Shown: piece by piece, positions 34,670 through 43,260 of the stretch | How positions within the stretch are numbered: the first letter of the stretch is position 1 | Layout: the number at the start of each line of letters is the position of its first letter | Assembly (NCBI GenBank): GCA_964519665.1 | Contig: CAZFIV010000020.1 | Coordinates: 1-64,000, forward strand | Direction: 5' to 3' | Source: JANQQN01 sp964519665 | GTDB taxonomy: Bacteria; Myxococcota; Kuafuiibacteriia; Kuafuiibacteriales; Kuafuiibacteriaceae | Length of the DNA: 64,000 bases | Made by a program: the position numbers and the translations under genes | The notes under the pieces: model-generated | Seen by the model: the letters and a program-made list of their open reading frames with translations, nothing else | Database searches by the model: none | What the model was told of the DNA's origin: nothing

Positions 34670-36040
34670 ATGGACCAACGGTACGAAGGAAACGTGCTCA
34701 CAACCCTCCGAGACGATGGTTCTCGGATTTGGATGCGTCCCAAGCTCTCGCTGGGGCGGTTTCTCAACCGCCGGCGAATTCTCGGCTACGCTCTGATCTT
34801 TCTCTTTCTCGTCCTTCCGTTCGTGAAGGTGGGCGGCCACCCGGCCCTGCTCTTCGATGTTCTGTCTCGTCGATTCCACTTCTTCGGGGTGACTTTCCAC
34901 CCCACGGATACAGTTCTGCTGATGTTCCTGATGCTCAGCATCTTCCTGGGTATCTTCTGGATCACCGCCCTGTTCGGTCGTGTATGGTGCGGTTGGGGGT
35001 GCCCCCAAACCGTCTACATGGAGCTGCTGTTTCGTCCGATCGAACGGCTGATCGAAGGCGGGCCCAGCCGACAGCGGCAGCTAGATGGCAAGACCTTCAG
35101 CGGGCGCCGCTGGTTCAAGTATGGCGTCTTCCTGCTGATCGCTTTCATCCTCGGCAATCAATTCCTCGCCTACTTCGTTGGTTGGGAGCGTCTGGCCGTA
35201 TGGATGACCGAACCCCCCACCGACCACCTCGGTGGCTTCAGCGTCATGGCGGTTACGACGGCCCTGGTCTTCTTCGATTTCGGATATTTCCGCGAGCAGA
35301 TGTGCACGGTCATTTGCCCGTACGCCCGATTCCAGTCGGCCCTTCTCGACCGCCAATCCCTGATCGTGGGCTATGACAAGCTCCGGGGAGAAGCGCGCCG
35401 CAAGATCAAGGCGCGCAAGGCGAATGACAATAGCGGCGACTGCATCGATTGCCGAGCGTGCGTGACGACTTGCCCCACCGGCATCGACATTCGCGACGGC
35501 CTTCAGCTGGAGTGCATTGCTTGCACCCAGTGCATCGATGCGTGCGACACCATCATGGATAAGGTCGGCAAGCCCCGGGGCCTCATTCGCCTATCGTCGC
35601 AGCACAACCTCGAGACCAAAGAGCCCACTCGCATCCTTCGTCCACGGGTCATCCTTTATCCGCTCGCGATTTCGCTCTTTCTCGGCGTGCTGGTCTTCAT
35701 GGTGAGCACCAAGGCGGAGGCTGATGTCATGATTCTGCGGGTCAATCAGCCGTTTACGCTCTTGGACGACGGGGAGGTCCGCAACCTGGCTCGGGTCAAG
35801 ATCGTGAATCGAACGGAAGAGAAGCGAACCTACAACGTCGAAGTGGTCGGTCTCGAAGAGCACAAGCTCGTGTCGCCCTTCCCGGTGACCTTGGAAGGCG
35901 GCAAGCAGATGGTGACGCCGGTGTTCATCGACCTGCCTAGCACGGCCTTTCAGGATGGAAAGCGTGAGGTCGAGATCGTCGTGACCGACGACCATGGATT
36001 CCGGTCGGCTCGCACTTACAAACTGCAAGGGCCCGACTGA
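34670..36040 (+). CDS. ccoG: CcoG/RdxA/FixG iron-sulfur copper reductase for cbb3 assembly
   Basis: The protein is 456 aa from the ATG at 34670, chosen because GGGAGA stands six bases before it; an in-frame ATG at 34610 would add 20 residues and lacks such a site. CcoG reduces Cu(II) to Cu(I) for oxidase assembly. Membrane helices come first, with the conserved GRVWCGWGCPQTVYMELLF and EQMCTVICPYARFQSALLD, then two 4Fe-4S motifs (CIDCRACVTTCPTGI and CIACTQCIDACDTIM). A C-terminal Ig-like domain (about 345-456) faces the periplasm. It lies between ccoP and ccoH. Confidence 0.95.
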   Translation: MDQRYEGNVLTTLRDDGSRIWMRPKLSLGRFLNRRRILGYALIFLFLVLPFVKVGGHPALLFDVLSRRFHFFGVTFHPTDTVLLMFLMLSIFLGIFWITALFGRVWCGWGCPQTVYMELLFRPIERLIEGGPSRQRQLDGKTFSGRRWFKYGVFLLIAFILGNQFLAYFVGWERLAVWMTEPPTDHLGGFSVMAVTTALVFFDFGYFREQMCTVICPYARFQSALLDRQSLIVGYDKLRGEARRKIKARKANDNSGDCIDCRACVTTCPTGIDIRDGLQLECIACTQCIDACDTIMDKVGKPRGLIRLSSQHNLETKEPTRILRPRVILYPLAISLFLGVLVFMVSTKAEADVMILRVNQPFTLLDDGEVRNLARVKIVNRTEEKRTYNVEVVGLEEHKLVSPFPVTLEGGKQMVTPVFIDLPSTAFQDGKREVEIVVTDDHGFRSARTYKLQGPD

Positions 36041-36093
36041 AATCGGACGGCTCAACGCGCAAGACCCCTAGCTCGGGAGGTTCGGAGAAGACG

Positions 36094-36552
36094 ATGTTCA
36101 AGGATGGAAAGTGGTTCCCGTACCTGCTGGTGACGATCCTGGTGGCGTCGGTCGGCGGAAACATCTACATGGTGATGATTGCCACCGATGACCCCGGTTT
36201 CGCCGTCGAGGAGAACTACTACCAGCAAGCGGTTGAGTGGGACCGGCTCCAGGCTGAACGCGCAGCCAGCGACGCCCTCGGCTGGAACGTGGTCGTCGAC
36301 GCTCGACACGAAGAACTTCGGATCCAGCTGACCGACCGGCTCGGACGACCGATCGAAGAGGCGGACGTCGACGTAGAGGCGTTCGCGAATGCGCGAGCTC
36401 GCCACCGGATTCGCGGGCGGATGGTCGAAATGGGGCGAGGCGTTTACGTCCTCGAGCGGTCGTTCGAGCGATCGGGAATCTGGGAGTATCGACTAGCGGC
36501 GGTTCGTGGCGAAGAGCGCTTCCTGCACACCACGCAGCAGGAGTTGCCGTGA
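36094..36552 (+). CDS. ccoH: CcoH/FixH assembly protein
   Basis: The protein is 152 aa. One membrane helix near the N-terminus (YLLVTILVASVGGNIYMVMI) is followed by the ENYYQQAVEWDRLQAERAAS motif, a hallmark of FixH (the NYY-x-x-A/G segment), and a beta-rich periplasmic domain. It is required for cbb3 assembly and contacts CcoI and the oxidase. Its stop overlaps the GTG start of the next gene, so the two are translationally coupled. Confidence 0.88.
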   Translation: MFKDGKWFPYLLVTILVASVGGNIYMVMIATDDPGFAVEENYYQQAVEWDRLQAERAASDALGWNVVVDARHEELRIQLTDRLGRPIEEADVDVEAFANARARHRIRGRMVEMGRGVYVLERSFERSGIWEYRLAAVRGEERFLHTTQQELP

Positions 36553-37271
36553 ACGAGCTGATGCTTACGGTGGCCGTGGCGAGCTTTCTGGGCAGCCTTC
36601 ATTGCGTCGGGATGTGCGGTGGCTTCGTCGCGTTCTATGCGTCGAACGACCGCTGGGACCATCGAGCCGGCGTCGACCCACACGCCGCTCTTTGGGGTGC
36701 GCACGCCGCTTACAACCTTGGTCGCTTGGCCGCGTACCTCGGTTTGGGAGCGGCAGCGGGGGCATTGGGAGCGGCGCTCAACCTCGCCGGCAACGCCGCG
36801 GGCATTTCCCGCCTGGCCGCCGTCGTGTGCGGAGGCTTGATCGTCCTGTGGGGGGCGACCATGTTGGCCACCGCCGCCGGCTACCGTCCGGCCCAGCTCG
36901 CTCTCCCGTCCTGGTTGAATGCTGGCCTCGGTAGAGTGCTCGTCCGCCTGCGCCAGGCCCCGGCCGCGGTGAGAGCGGGGGTGCTGGGCGTTTCGTCCGC
37001 GCTTCTGCCGTGCGGCTGGTTGTACGCTTTCGCGGGCACCGCGGCCGGAACTGGAAGCCCGGATCTCGGGGCCGCGGTCATGTTCGCTTTCTGGATGGGT
37101 ACCGTTCCGGCCATGTTGTCGCTCGGACTCGGTGTTCACCGGCTAGGACGGTGGGTAGGTCCTCGGCTCGGCGTATTGATGCCGGCCACGCTCATCGTGA
37201 TCGGGATTCTGACGGTCGTTCAGCGCGGGTTCGAGGGTGAGGGAGTCTTCGCCTTTGGGGGCGGGTCGTGA
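36549..37271 (+). CDS. SafE/TauE-like (DsbD_2-type) membrane protein in the cco operon
   Basis: The protein is 240 aa with six membrane helices in two repeats: SFLGSLHCVGMCGGFVAFYA opens the first and GVSSALLPCGWLYAFAGTAA the second. The paired C-x-GMCGG and LPCGWLY motifs are those of the cytochrome c biogenesis/sulfite-exporter SafE branch that accompanies ccoI and ccoS in many cbb3 operons. A role in copper or thiol handling during assembly is inferred from context. GTG start at 36549 overlaps ccoH's stop; its own stop overlaps ccoI in the same way. Confidence 0.85.
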   Translation: MNELMLTVAVASFLGSLHCVGMCGGFVAFYASNDRWDHRAGVDPHAALWGAHAAYNLGRLAAYLGLGAAAGALGAALNLAGNAAGISRLAAVVCGGLIVLWGATMLATAAGYRPAQLALPSWLNAGLGRVLVRLRQAPAAVRAGVLGVSSALLPCGWLYAFAGTAAGTGSPDLGAAVMFAFWMGTVPAMLSLGLGVHRLGRWVGPRLGVLMPATLIVIGILTVVQRGFEGEGVFAFGGGS

Positions 37272-39724
37272 TCGCGCCCGCCTCTCGGACGACGCCCGTC
37301 GCGTGCGACCACTGCGGTCTCCCGGTGCCATCGGGGCTGATTCGGCCAGAGGCGGAGCATCAGTTTTGCTGTATCGGCTGCCAAACGGTCTTCGAGGTTA
37401 TTCACGCCGAGGGTTTCGAGGCTTATTACGCGCTTCGTGATTCTATGCCCGAGCAGGCGATCGAGGCCCACTCGCACACCTACGAAGAGTTCGACGACCC
37501 GGCATTCAAGAAGCAGTACTGCACCGAACGGCCCGATGGACTGCTGGCGACCGAGCTCTACCTCGAAGGCGTACACTGTTCTGCCTGCCTATGGCTGATC
37601 GAGAAGTCGCTGGCTCGGGAAGATGGCGTTGCCGAGGCCAGCCTCAACTTCGCCCGGGCGCGACTGTCGCTGTTGTGGCAGCCGGACGTGCAGCCGTTGT
37701 CGGTCATCGCGCGACGGCTGGCGGCGCTGGGCTACTCGCCCCACCCGGCTCGGGGCGGAACAGAAGACGTGAAACGAGCCGAGGAACGCCGAATGTTCAT
37801 CCGGATCGGCGTCGCCGGCGCGGCCGCGGGAAACGTGATGCTCATGGCCTTCGCGCTATACGGTGGTTCGTTTAGCGGGATGGATGAATCTCATCGGCAG
37901 TTCTTTCGATATTTGAGTCTGCTGGCGGCACTGCCCGCGGTCCTGTACTCCGCGGCGCCGTTCTTTCGGAGCGCTTGGGCGGGCTTGCGGGCACACGTGC
38001 TGCACATGGACCTGCCGATCTCCATCGGCATTTCGGCGGGCTTTCTGGGAGGCATGGTCAACACGATTCGGGGTACGGGTGAGGTCTACTTCGATTCCGT
38101 TACCGCTTTGGTCTTTCTGCTCCTGGTAGGACGCCTGCTGCAGCTTCGACAGCAGCGCCACGCCGCCGAGAGCTCGGAGCTGCTGTACGCGCTGACGCCG
38201 TCCTCCGCGCGTCGGCTCGACGCCGATGGCGTGGCCCATCGCGTGCCGCTGGAAGCGTTGCAGGTCGGGGATCGGCTCGAGGTCCATTCCGGCGAACGCA
38301 TTCCCACCGACGGAATCGTCCTCGAGGGCTTGTCTTCGGTCGATATGTCGCTGCTGTCGGGCGAGAGCATGCCGGTCGCAGTTCGGAGAGATGAGCCAGT
38401 GTGGGGCGGAACGACCAACCTTCAGGACATGATCACGATCCGGGTGACGCAGCCGATCCAAGCGTCTCGGGTTGGCAAAATCGCGGACATGGTAGCATCC
38501 GCGGCCCAGAGTCGAGCACCGGTGGTCCAGCTCGCGGATCGGGTTGCAGGGTACTTCGTGGCGGTGGTCCTCGGTCTGGCTCTCATCACCTTGGCGTTTT
38601 GGGCCTGGACGGCGCCCGGTTCGGCGTTGGACCACGCCGTTGCTTTGCTGATCGTCAGCTGCCCGTGCGCGCTAGGGTTGGCCACACCGCTCGCGATGAC
38701 CGCGGCGATCGGAAAGGCCGCGCGCCGCGGTATCTTGGCTCGTTCAGGGGCCGCGCTGGAGACGCTCGGTGGTTTAGCCGGAGGCACCCTGTTCTTCGAC
38801 AAGACCGGCACTCTGACCCACGGTCGAATGGACGTGGCCAAGAACGAGGGGCCGGCCTGGGTGTGGCCCCTGGTCGCGGCTGCGGAAGAAGGCTCCACCC
38901 ATCCCGTCGGGCGCGCGTTGCGCAGAGCTTTTTCAGATCCGGCGGGTCCGGCTGCCGACCACATCGAGGTCGTCTCGTCGGGCGGCCTTCGCGCCCGCGT
39001 TGGGGGCCGCGCGCTGATCGTGGGCAGTCCTCGCTTCGTCGGCAAGGAAGCGCTGTACAACCAGGAGCTCGACGAACAGGTCGAGCGGTGGTCGCATGAC
39101 GCGTTGACCCCCATCTGGGTCGCCGTCGACGGACGTGTGGTGGCGACCGTGGCGTTGGCCGACCGCATTCGGAGCGAAGCGCGCGCCTGTATCGAGGCAC
39201 TCCAATCATACGGATTTGAAGTGGCGATTCTGTCGGGAGACCATCCGAGGGTGGCTGCCGCCGTTGGGCGTCAGCTGGGATTGCCCGTGGGTCGATGTCA
39301 CGGCGGGCTGAGCCCGGAAGACAAGCTGGCCCGCGTCCGGGCGACCCAGGGGGCGGTGGTCATGGTCGGTGATGGTGTCAACGACGCGGCCGCGCTGGCC
39401 GCAGCGACCGTCGGCGTGGCGGTCCATGGTGGCGCCGAAACCTGCTTCGCGGCCGCCGACGTATTCTTGCAGCGACCGGGCATCGAAGGACTACTGAGCT
39501 TGGTCGAAGGCGCGCGCCGAACCCACCGTACCATTCGACACAATATTAGTTTCTCGCTCGCCTACAACATCATGGGCACATCGCTGGCGATCGGTGGGAT
39601 CCTGAATCCACTCATCGCGGCGATCTTGATGCCGGTCAGCTCGCTGGTCGTGGTGACCAACTCGTTTCGATTCCCGTTTACGTCGCGATGGTCGAAGGCG
39701 CCGACGGGGCGTGGAGGTGCATGA
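37268..39724 (+). CDS. ccoI: CcoI/FixI copper-transporting P1B-type ATPase
   Basis: The protein is 818 aa. An N-terminal Cys-rich metal-binding segment (CDHCGLPV with CCIGCQTVF) precedes an HMA domain whose CxxC is Cys104-Cys107 in GVHCSACLWL. Eight membrane helices follow the P1B layout. The catalytic set is complete: LLSGES (actuator), SCPCALGLATP with Cys465-Pro-Cys467 for Cu transport, DKTGTLT with phosphorylated Asp511, STHPVGRAL and GDGVNDAAAL. It exports Cu for the cbb3 CuB site rather than for detoxification. GTG start overlaps the SafE-like gene; stop overlaps ccoS. Confidence 0.96.
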   Translation: MIAPASRTTPVACDHCGLPVPSGLIRPEAEHQFCCIGCQTVFEVIHAEGFEAYYALRDSMPEQAIEAHSHTYEEFDDPAFKKQYCTERPDGLLATELYLEGVHCSACLWLIEKSLAREDGVAEASLNFARARLSLLWQPDVQPLSVIARRLAALGYSPHPARGGTEDVKRAEERRMFIRIGVAGAAAGNVMLMAFALYGGSFSGMDESHRQFFRYLSLLAALPAVLYSAAPFFRSAWAGLRAHVLHMDLPISIGISAGFLGGMVNTIRGTGEVYFDSVTALVFLLLVGRLLQLRQQRHAAESSELLYALTPSSARRLDADGVAHRVPLEALQVGDRLEVHSGERIPTDGIVLEGLSSVDMSLLSGESMPVAVRRDEPVWGGTTNLQDMITIRVTQPIQASRVGKIADMVASAAQSRAPVVQLADRVAGYFVAVVLGLALITLAFWAWTAPGSALDHAVALLIVSCPCALGLATPLAMTAAIGKAARRGILARSGAALETLGGLAGGTLFFDKTGTLTHGRMDVAKNEGPAWVWPLVAAAEEGSTHPVGRALRRAFSDPAGPAADHIEVVSSGGLRARVGGRALIVGSPRFVGKEALYNQELDEQVERWSHDALTPIWVAVDGRVVATVALADRIRSEARACIEALQSYGFEVAILSGDHPRVAAAVGRQLGLPVGRCHGGLSPEDKLARVRATQGAVVMVGDGVNDAAALAAATVGVAVHGGAETCFAAADVFLQRPGIEGLLSLVEGARRTHRTIRHNISFSLAYNIMGTSLAIGGILNPLIAAILMPVSSLVVVTNSFRFPFTSRWSKAPTGRGGA

Positions 39725-39942
39725 TGTCGGTTCTGTTTATCGTCGTGCCGCTGGCTCTCGTCATCGCCACCGTGGCGGTGGGGGCCTTCGTGTGGTCGGT
39801 GAGAGGCGGACAGCTCGACGACCTCGACAGCCCCGCTCTTCGCATGCTTCACGACGAATCGCCCCGCGCAAACCGGCGCCGATCCGGGTCACCCGATGGG
39901 CCATCGAGACCGCCCCTAACAGACCAACGAAGCAAGGGCTAA
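39721..39942 (+). CDS. ccoS: CcoS cbb3 oxidase assembly protein
   Basis: The protein is 73 aa from the ATG at 39721, overlapping the ccoI stop in ATGA. An N-terminal helix (VLFIVVPLALVIATVAVGAFVWSV) is followed by GQLDDLDSPALRMLHDE, the D-L-D/E-x-P-A-x-R-hydrophobic-hydrophobic-x-D/E CcoS motif. The C-terminal 25 residues are basic and Pro-rich. It closes the cco operon, ending in a 4-bp overlap with the convergent reductase gene. Confidence 0.9.
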   Translation: MMSVLFIVVPLALVIATVAVGAFVWSVRGGQLDDLDSPALRMLHDESPRANRRRSGSPDGPSRPPLTDQRSKG

Positions 39943-41294
39943 GCGGCGGCAGGGTGCCGGGCGAGCCAGTCCTCGAGTGAGCCGGTGTAGCCGACGGATC
40001 GCTGATGAGCGGCGATTCTATCGATGAGCCGGCCGACGGCGTTCGCGTCGAGCGGCGGCAAAGAACCCACCCCCTCGGCGACGAGCCCGGCCGACCGCGC
40101 AGCCTGGTCGGTGACGTTCTTGAGAGCGTCGTCGACGGGCAGCTGTTCCAGTCCTAGATACGCTTGCACGAGGTGTTCACCGATACCTTGCGAGTGTCGG
40201 CGAGAGGCTACGATATTGCCCTTGCCGGTGACGACGTTGCCGGCGCTGAACACGGTCGGAAAGCTATCGAGGCGACCGAGGTTCCAGTCGGTGAAAGCGA
40301 AAAGTTCGCCCTTCATGTCGATGCCCGGGATCGGTTCCGGGATACTCCCAATCGAGCTTATGATGTAGCTTGCACGGAGCTCGTACGTTTCGTCGGTGCG
40401 AATGAGCTTACGCCCTTCGCCGGGAGCCATTCTCCGAAGCTTCAATCCCACGAGACGGCCGTTCTCGACGATGCCCTCCTCAGGGGCGGAGAGCGGCTCG
40501 AAGTTGAAGCAGAACTTGCTCTGTGCGCGGTCGAGGATCTTCCTACGGGTCGCCATGACCTTTTCGGCCTTCTCCCGGGTGGCGTCGGCCGGAATCTCCG
40601 ACAGGGGCATGTCTTCAGCGCGCCTTCGGTACACGAGCGTAGCGCCGTGGAGGCCGAGGTCCTCGTACGTAATGCCCAGCGATTCGCAGGTCTTGGGCAA
40701 GCCGGCCTTCTCGAGCGATTCGATATCGACGTCAAACCCGCGGGCCGCCAAGGCAGCGCGCCCCGTCTCGAGCATCAGCACCTTCACGACATCGAGCGAT
40801 GCCAGGCCGCCGCCGACCACGACCGCGTTGTCGCGGATGGGATACCGCGGACCTCGGTAGCTCGGGTCTTCTGAGTGGTTGAACGAGACGATGAATGGGT
40901 TCTGGTAGATCAGCCCTTTGTCGATGAACTTGTCGGCATCGGGAATGGGCAGCGGTCGATCCCGCCACGCGCCATTGGCCAGGACGACGGCGCCGAAACC
41001 CCAGCTCTCGACCAGGTCGCGAAACGCAATGTCCCGCCCGATCTTTGTAAGCGGAACGAAGTGAATGTTGGGATGGTTGAGAAGCTCTCGAATCCGCTGG
41101 AATTCCTTCGATCGAAGCGCGGAATGCCAGCGCGGGAGCCCGTCCTCGATCTTTCCGAACGGCCGAACGTTTTGCTCGAATACAGCGACCAGTACGTCGC
41201 GGTCGGCGAGCATTCGTGCGACCTGGGCGCCGGCGACGGCGCCACCGATGACGGCAACGGCTTGTTGGGGGTGCGGAGCGGTCCCTTCATTCAT
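39939..41294 (-). CDS. FAD-dependent oxidoreductase, ferredoxin-NADP reductase / glutamate synthase beta type
   Basis: The protein is 451 aa from the ATG at 41294. AVAVIGGAVAGAQVARMLA is the FAD-binding motif, with VFEQNVRPFGKIEDGLPRWH as in NADPH:adrenodoxin-type reductases. AVVVGGGLASLDVVKVLMLE is the second (NADP) site, and TVFSAGNVVTGKGNIVASRR the C-terminal FAD contact with GxGN. This resembles FprA-like ferredoxin-NADP reductases, though the first glycine motif reads GGAVAG, a variant. No ferredoxin gene lies beside it. An upstream in-frame extension to 41414 was dropped because the nucleotide motif sits right behind this ATG. It converges on ccoS and diverges from the photolyase gene. 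Confidence 0.78.
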   Translation of the reverse strand: MNEGTAPHPQQAVAVIGGAVAGAQVARMLADRDVLVAVFEQNVRPFGKIEDGLPRWHSALRSKEFQRIRELLNHPNIHFVPLTKIGRDIAFRDLVESWGFGAVVLANGAWRDRPLPIPDADKFIDKGLIYQNPFIVSFNHSEDPSYRGPRYPIRDNAVVVGGGLASLDVVKVLMLETGRAALAARGFDVDIESLEKAGLPKTCESLGITYEDLGLHGATLVYRRRAEDMPLSEIPADATREKAEKVMATRRKILDRAQSKFCFNFEPLSAPEEGIVENGRLVGLKLRRMAPGEGRKLIRTDETYELRASYIISSIGSIPEPIPGIDMKGELFAFTDWNLGRLDSFPTVFSAGNVVTGKGNIVASRRHSQGIGEHLVQAYLGLEQLPVDDALKNVTDQAARSAGLVAEGVGSLPPLDANAVGRLIDRIAAHQRSVGYTGSLEDWLARHPAAA

Positions 41295-41497
41295 GCGTCG
41301 AGCATTGTGGCAGGGTGAGGCGACACTGCAAATCATTCGTCGCCAACTTCCGATGCCTCCGGCCCAGAACCTGTCCGGTCGGTCGTGCAGAACACCGGCA
41401 CCATGGGTTGGCAAGCGATCCGTATCTCACAGGCGGGCCGCACCGACTAGGGTTCGCCATCCTTGCATTTGAGGCTGCTACGCTCCACGAGACCGGC

Positions 41498-43201
41498 ATG
41501 GAGGTGTTCCGGCGCGCTCTGAGCGAGCGCAATCCGAATCCCGAAGGCCGTCGCTGGGTTTTCGTGCCCTATGACCAGCTGTCGGATGAGATCGGGCCCC
41601 TCGCATCCTGGTCCCCGTCCGAGACCGGCATCGTGCTGGTCGAAAACGCCTGGAAGGCCGGTCAGCGTCCGTACCATCGTCAGAAATTGGCCCTCACCTT
41701 GGCGAATATTCGGCATTTTGCGCTCGAGCAGGCGGCGCGAGGGGTCGCCGTCCGCTTCGTGGTTGGCTCCGCCCCCTACAGCGACCTGCTGCGGCCGATC
41801 GTCGCCGAGCTCGGTCCGCTGACTCACATGCGAGCCGCCGAGCGAGCGCTTCGGGACGACCTCGCGCCGCTCATCGCCGACGGCGGGCTGGTCGAAGTGC
41901 CGCACGAGGGGTGGCTCACGGATCGCGCGACGTTCCTGAAATCGACCAAAGGCAAGGTACCGTGGCGGATGGATGCCTTTTATCGTCTCGTCCGTCAGCA
42001 GACGGGCATCCTGATGGAGGCTGGCAAGCCGGTCGGCGGCAAGTATAGCCACGACGCAGACAACCGGCAGCCGTGGTCGGGGACGCCATCCGCAGCCCGG
42101 CCACCGGAGTTCGAGCCGGACGAAATCACCCGAGAGGTCGCAGACCTTATCGAACAGCGATTCGACGGCCATCCGGGCCGGCTCGACCTTGCGGCTCTCC
42201 CGGCGACTGCGGACGACTCGGAACGTCTCTGGTCTTGGGCGCGCTCGGCGTGTTTGCACAACTTCGGGCCCTACGAGGACGCGATGAGCGTACGGTCGAC
42301 GACGATTTTTCATACCCGGGTGTCGCCGCTCATCAACCTGCACCGCCTGTTGCCAAGACGCATCGTGGCCGACGTGGTCTCGCTCTCGGTGCCGCTCAGC
42401 AGCTTGGAGGGGTTCATTCGCCAGGTCTTGGGCTGGCGAGAGTTCATGCGCCATGTGCACGAAGAGACCGACGGGTTTCGGCGACTCCCGGTCGATGTTC
42501 AGCATCAGCCGCCCACGGCCGAACCCGGCGACGGGGGCTTCGAGCGCTGGTCGGGCGTGCGCTGGGAGCCCGTCGAACCGACGACCGATGGGGGGGCCCG
42601 TCCCTCGTTCTTGGGCGACGAGCTTCCGGTACCGCCCGCGTACTGGGGACAAAAATCGGGTCTCGACTGTTTGGACCGAGTCGTCGACGATGTTTGGCGA
42701 GAGGCCTACAGTCACCACATCACCCGCCTCATGGTGCTCGGGAATATCGGAACGTTGCTCGGGGTGTCTCCGCGTGAGCTCGCCGATTGGTTCTGGGTCG
42801 CCTACGCCGATGCGTACGACTGGGTGGTGGAACCGAATGTCCTCGGAATGGCCACTTTCGGGCTGGGGCCCCTGTTCGTTACGAAGCCCTACGTATCCGG
42901 GGCCGCTTATATTGACAAGATGTCCGACTACTGTGGTGGTTGCCGGTTCCATCCAAAGAAGACCTGCCCCATTACACCGATGTACTGGGCTTTTTTGGGT
43001 CGGCACGAGTCATTGCTGGAAGACAACCCTCGCCTGAAGTTGATTCTCGCGAGCTGGCGACGTCGCGGAGCGGCGCAGCAAGAATCCGATCGGAGGGTGC
43101 ACGGGGCGGTCGTCGACGCTCTGATGGCCGGCCGCGAAGTACCTTCTTCGGTGGTGGCTGACGCGGCCCAAACCCGTACGGGCAACCGCGGTCGGGGTTA
43201 A
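41498..43201 (+). CDS. FeS bacterial cryptochrome/photolyase (deoxyribodipyrimidine photolyase-related)
   Basis: The protein is 567 aa from the ATG at 41498; the frame is open 183 bp upstream without a good start. It has the front WVFVPYDQLSDEIGPL typical of the photolyase-related (PhrB/CryB-like) class. The conserved GWREFMRHVHE, KSGLDCLDRVVDDVWREAYSHH and AYDWVVEPNVLGMATF line the FAD site. Four Cys, one in GLDCLDR and three in DYCGGCRFHPKKTCP, match the 4Fe-4S cluster ligands of FeS-BCP proteins; the last spacing is shorter (CxxCx7C) than in PhrB. It repairs (6-4) photoproducts by light in studied members. A photolyase fits an aerobic surface-dwelling life. It diverges from the FAD reductase gene, a possible electron partner. 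Confidence 0.9.
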   Translation: MEVFRRALSERNPNPEGRRWVFVPYDQLSDEIGPLASWSPSETGIVLVENAWKAGQRPYHRQKLALTLANIRHFALEQAARGVAVRFVVGSAPYSDLLRPIVAELGPLTHMRAAERALRDDLAPLIADGGLVEVPHEGWLTDRATFLKSTKGKVPWRMDAFYRLVRQQTGILMEAGKPVGGKYSHDADNRQPWSGTPSAARPPEFEPDEITREVADLIEQRFDGHPGRLDLAALPATADDSERLWSWARSACLHNFGPYEDAMSVRSTTIFHTRVSPLINLHRLLPRRIVADVVSLSVPLSSLEGFIRQVLGWREFMRHVHEETDGFRRLPVDVQHQPPTAEPGDGGFERWSGVRWEPVEPTTDGGARPSFLGDELPVPPAYWGQKSGLDCLDRVVDDVWREAYSHHITRLMVLGNIGTLLGVSPRELADWFWVAYADAYDWVVEPNVLGMATFGLGPLFVTKPYVSGAAYIDKMSDYCGGCRFHPKKTCPITPMYWAFLGRHESLLEDNPRLKLILASWRRRGAAQQESDRRVHGAVVDALMAGREVPSSVVADAAQTRTGNRGRG

Positions 43202-43235
43202 GATCGCGTACCCGCCCTCCGAACGACTCATCCGA

Positions 43236-43259
43236 GCGTTTCGGCTCTCGGACGCTCCG
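43236..43259. terminator. Candidate bidirectional terminator hairpin
   Basis: The stem GAGCGT/ACGCTC with a 12-nt loop lies in the 59-bp gap between the convergent photolyase and DAACS genes. There is no T-run in either direction. The position is right, the stem is short. Confidence 0.3.
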
Positions 43260-43260
43260 T

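Noticed and set aside
41447..43006. 519-residue minus-strand frame opposite the photolyase gene
   Set aside because: The photolyase motifs and FeS cysteines settle the plus-strand reading; the antisense frame shows no family signature.
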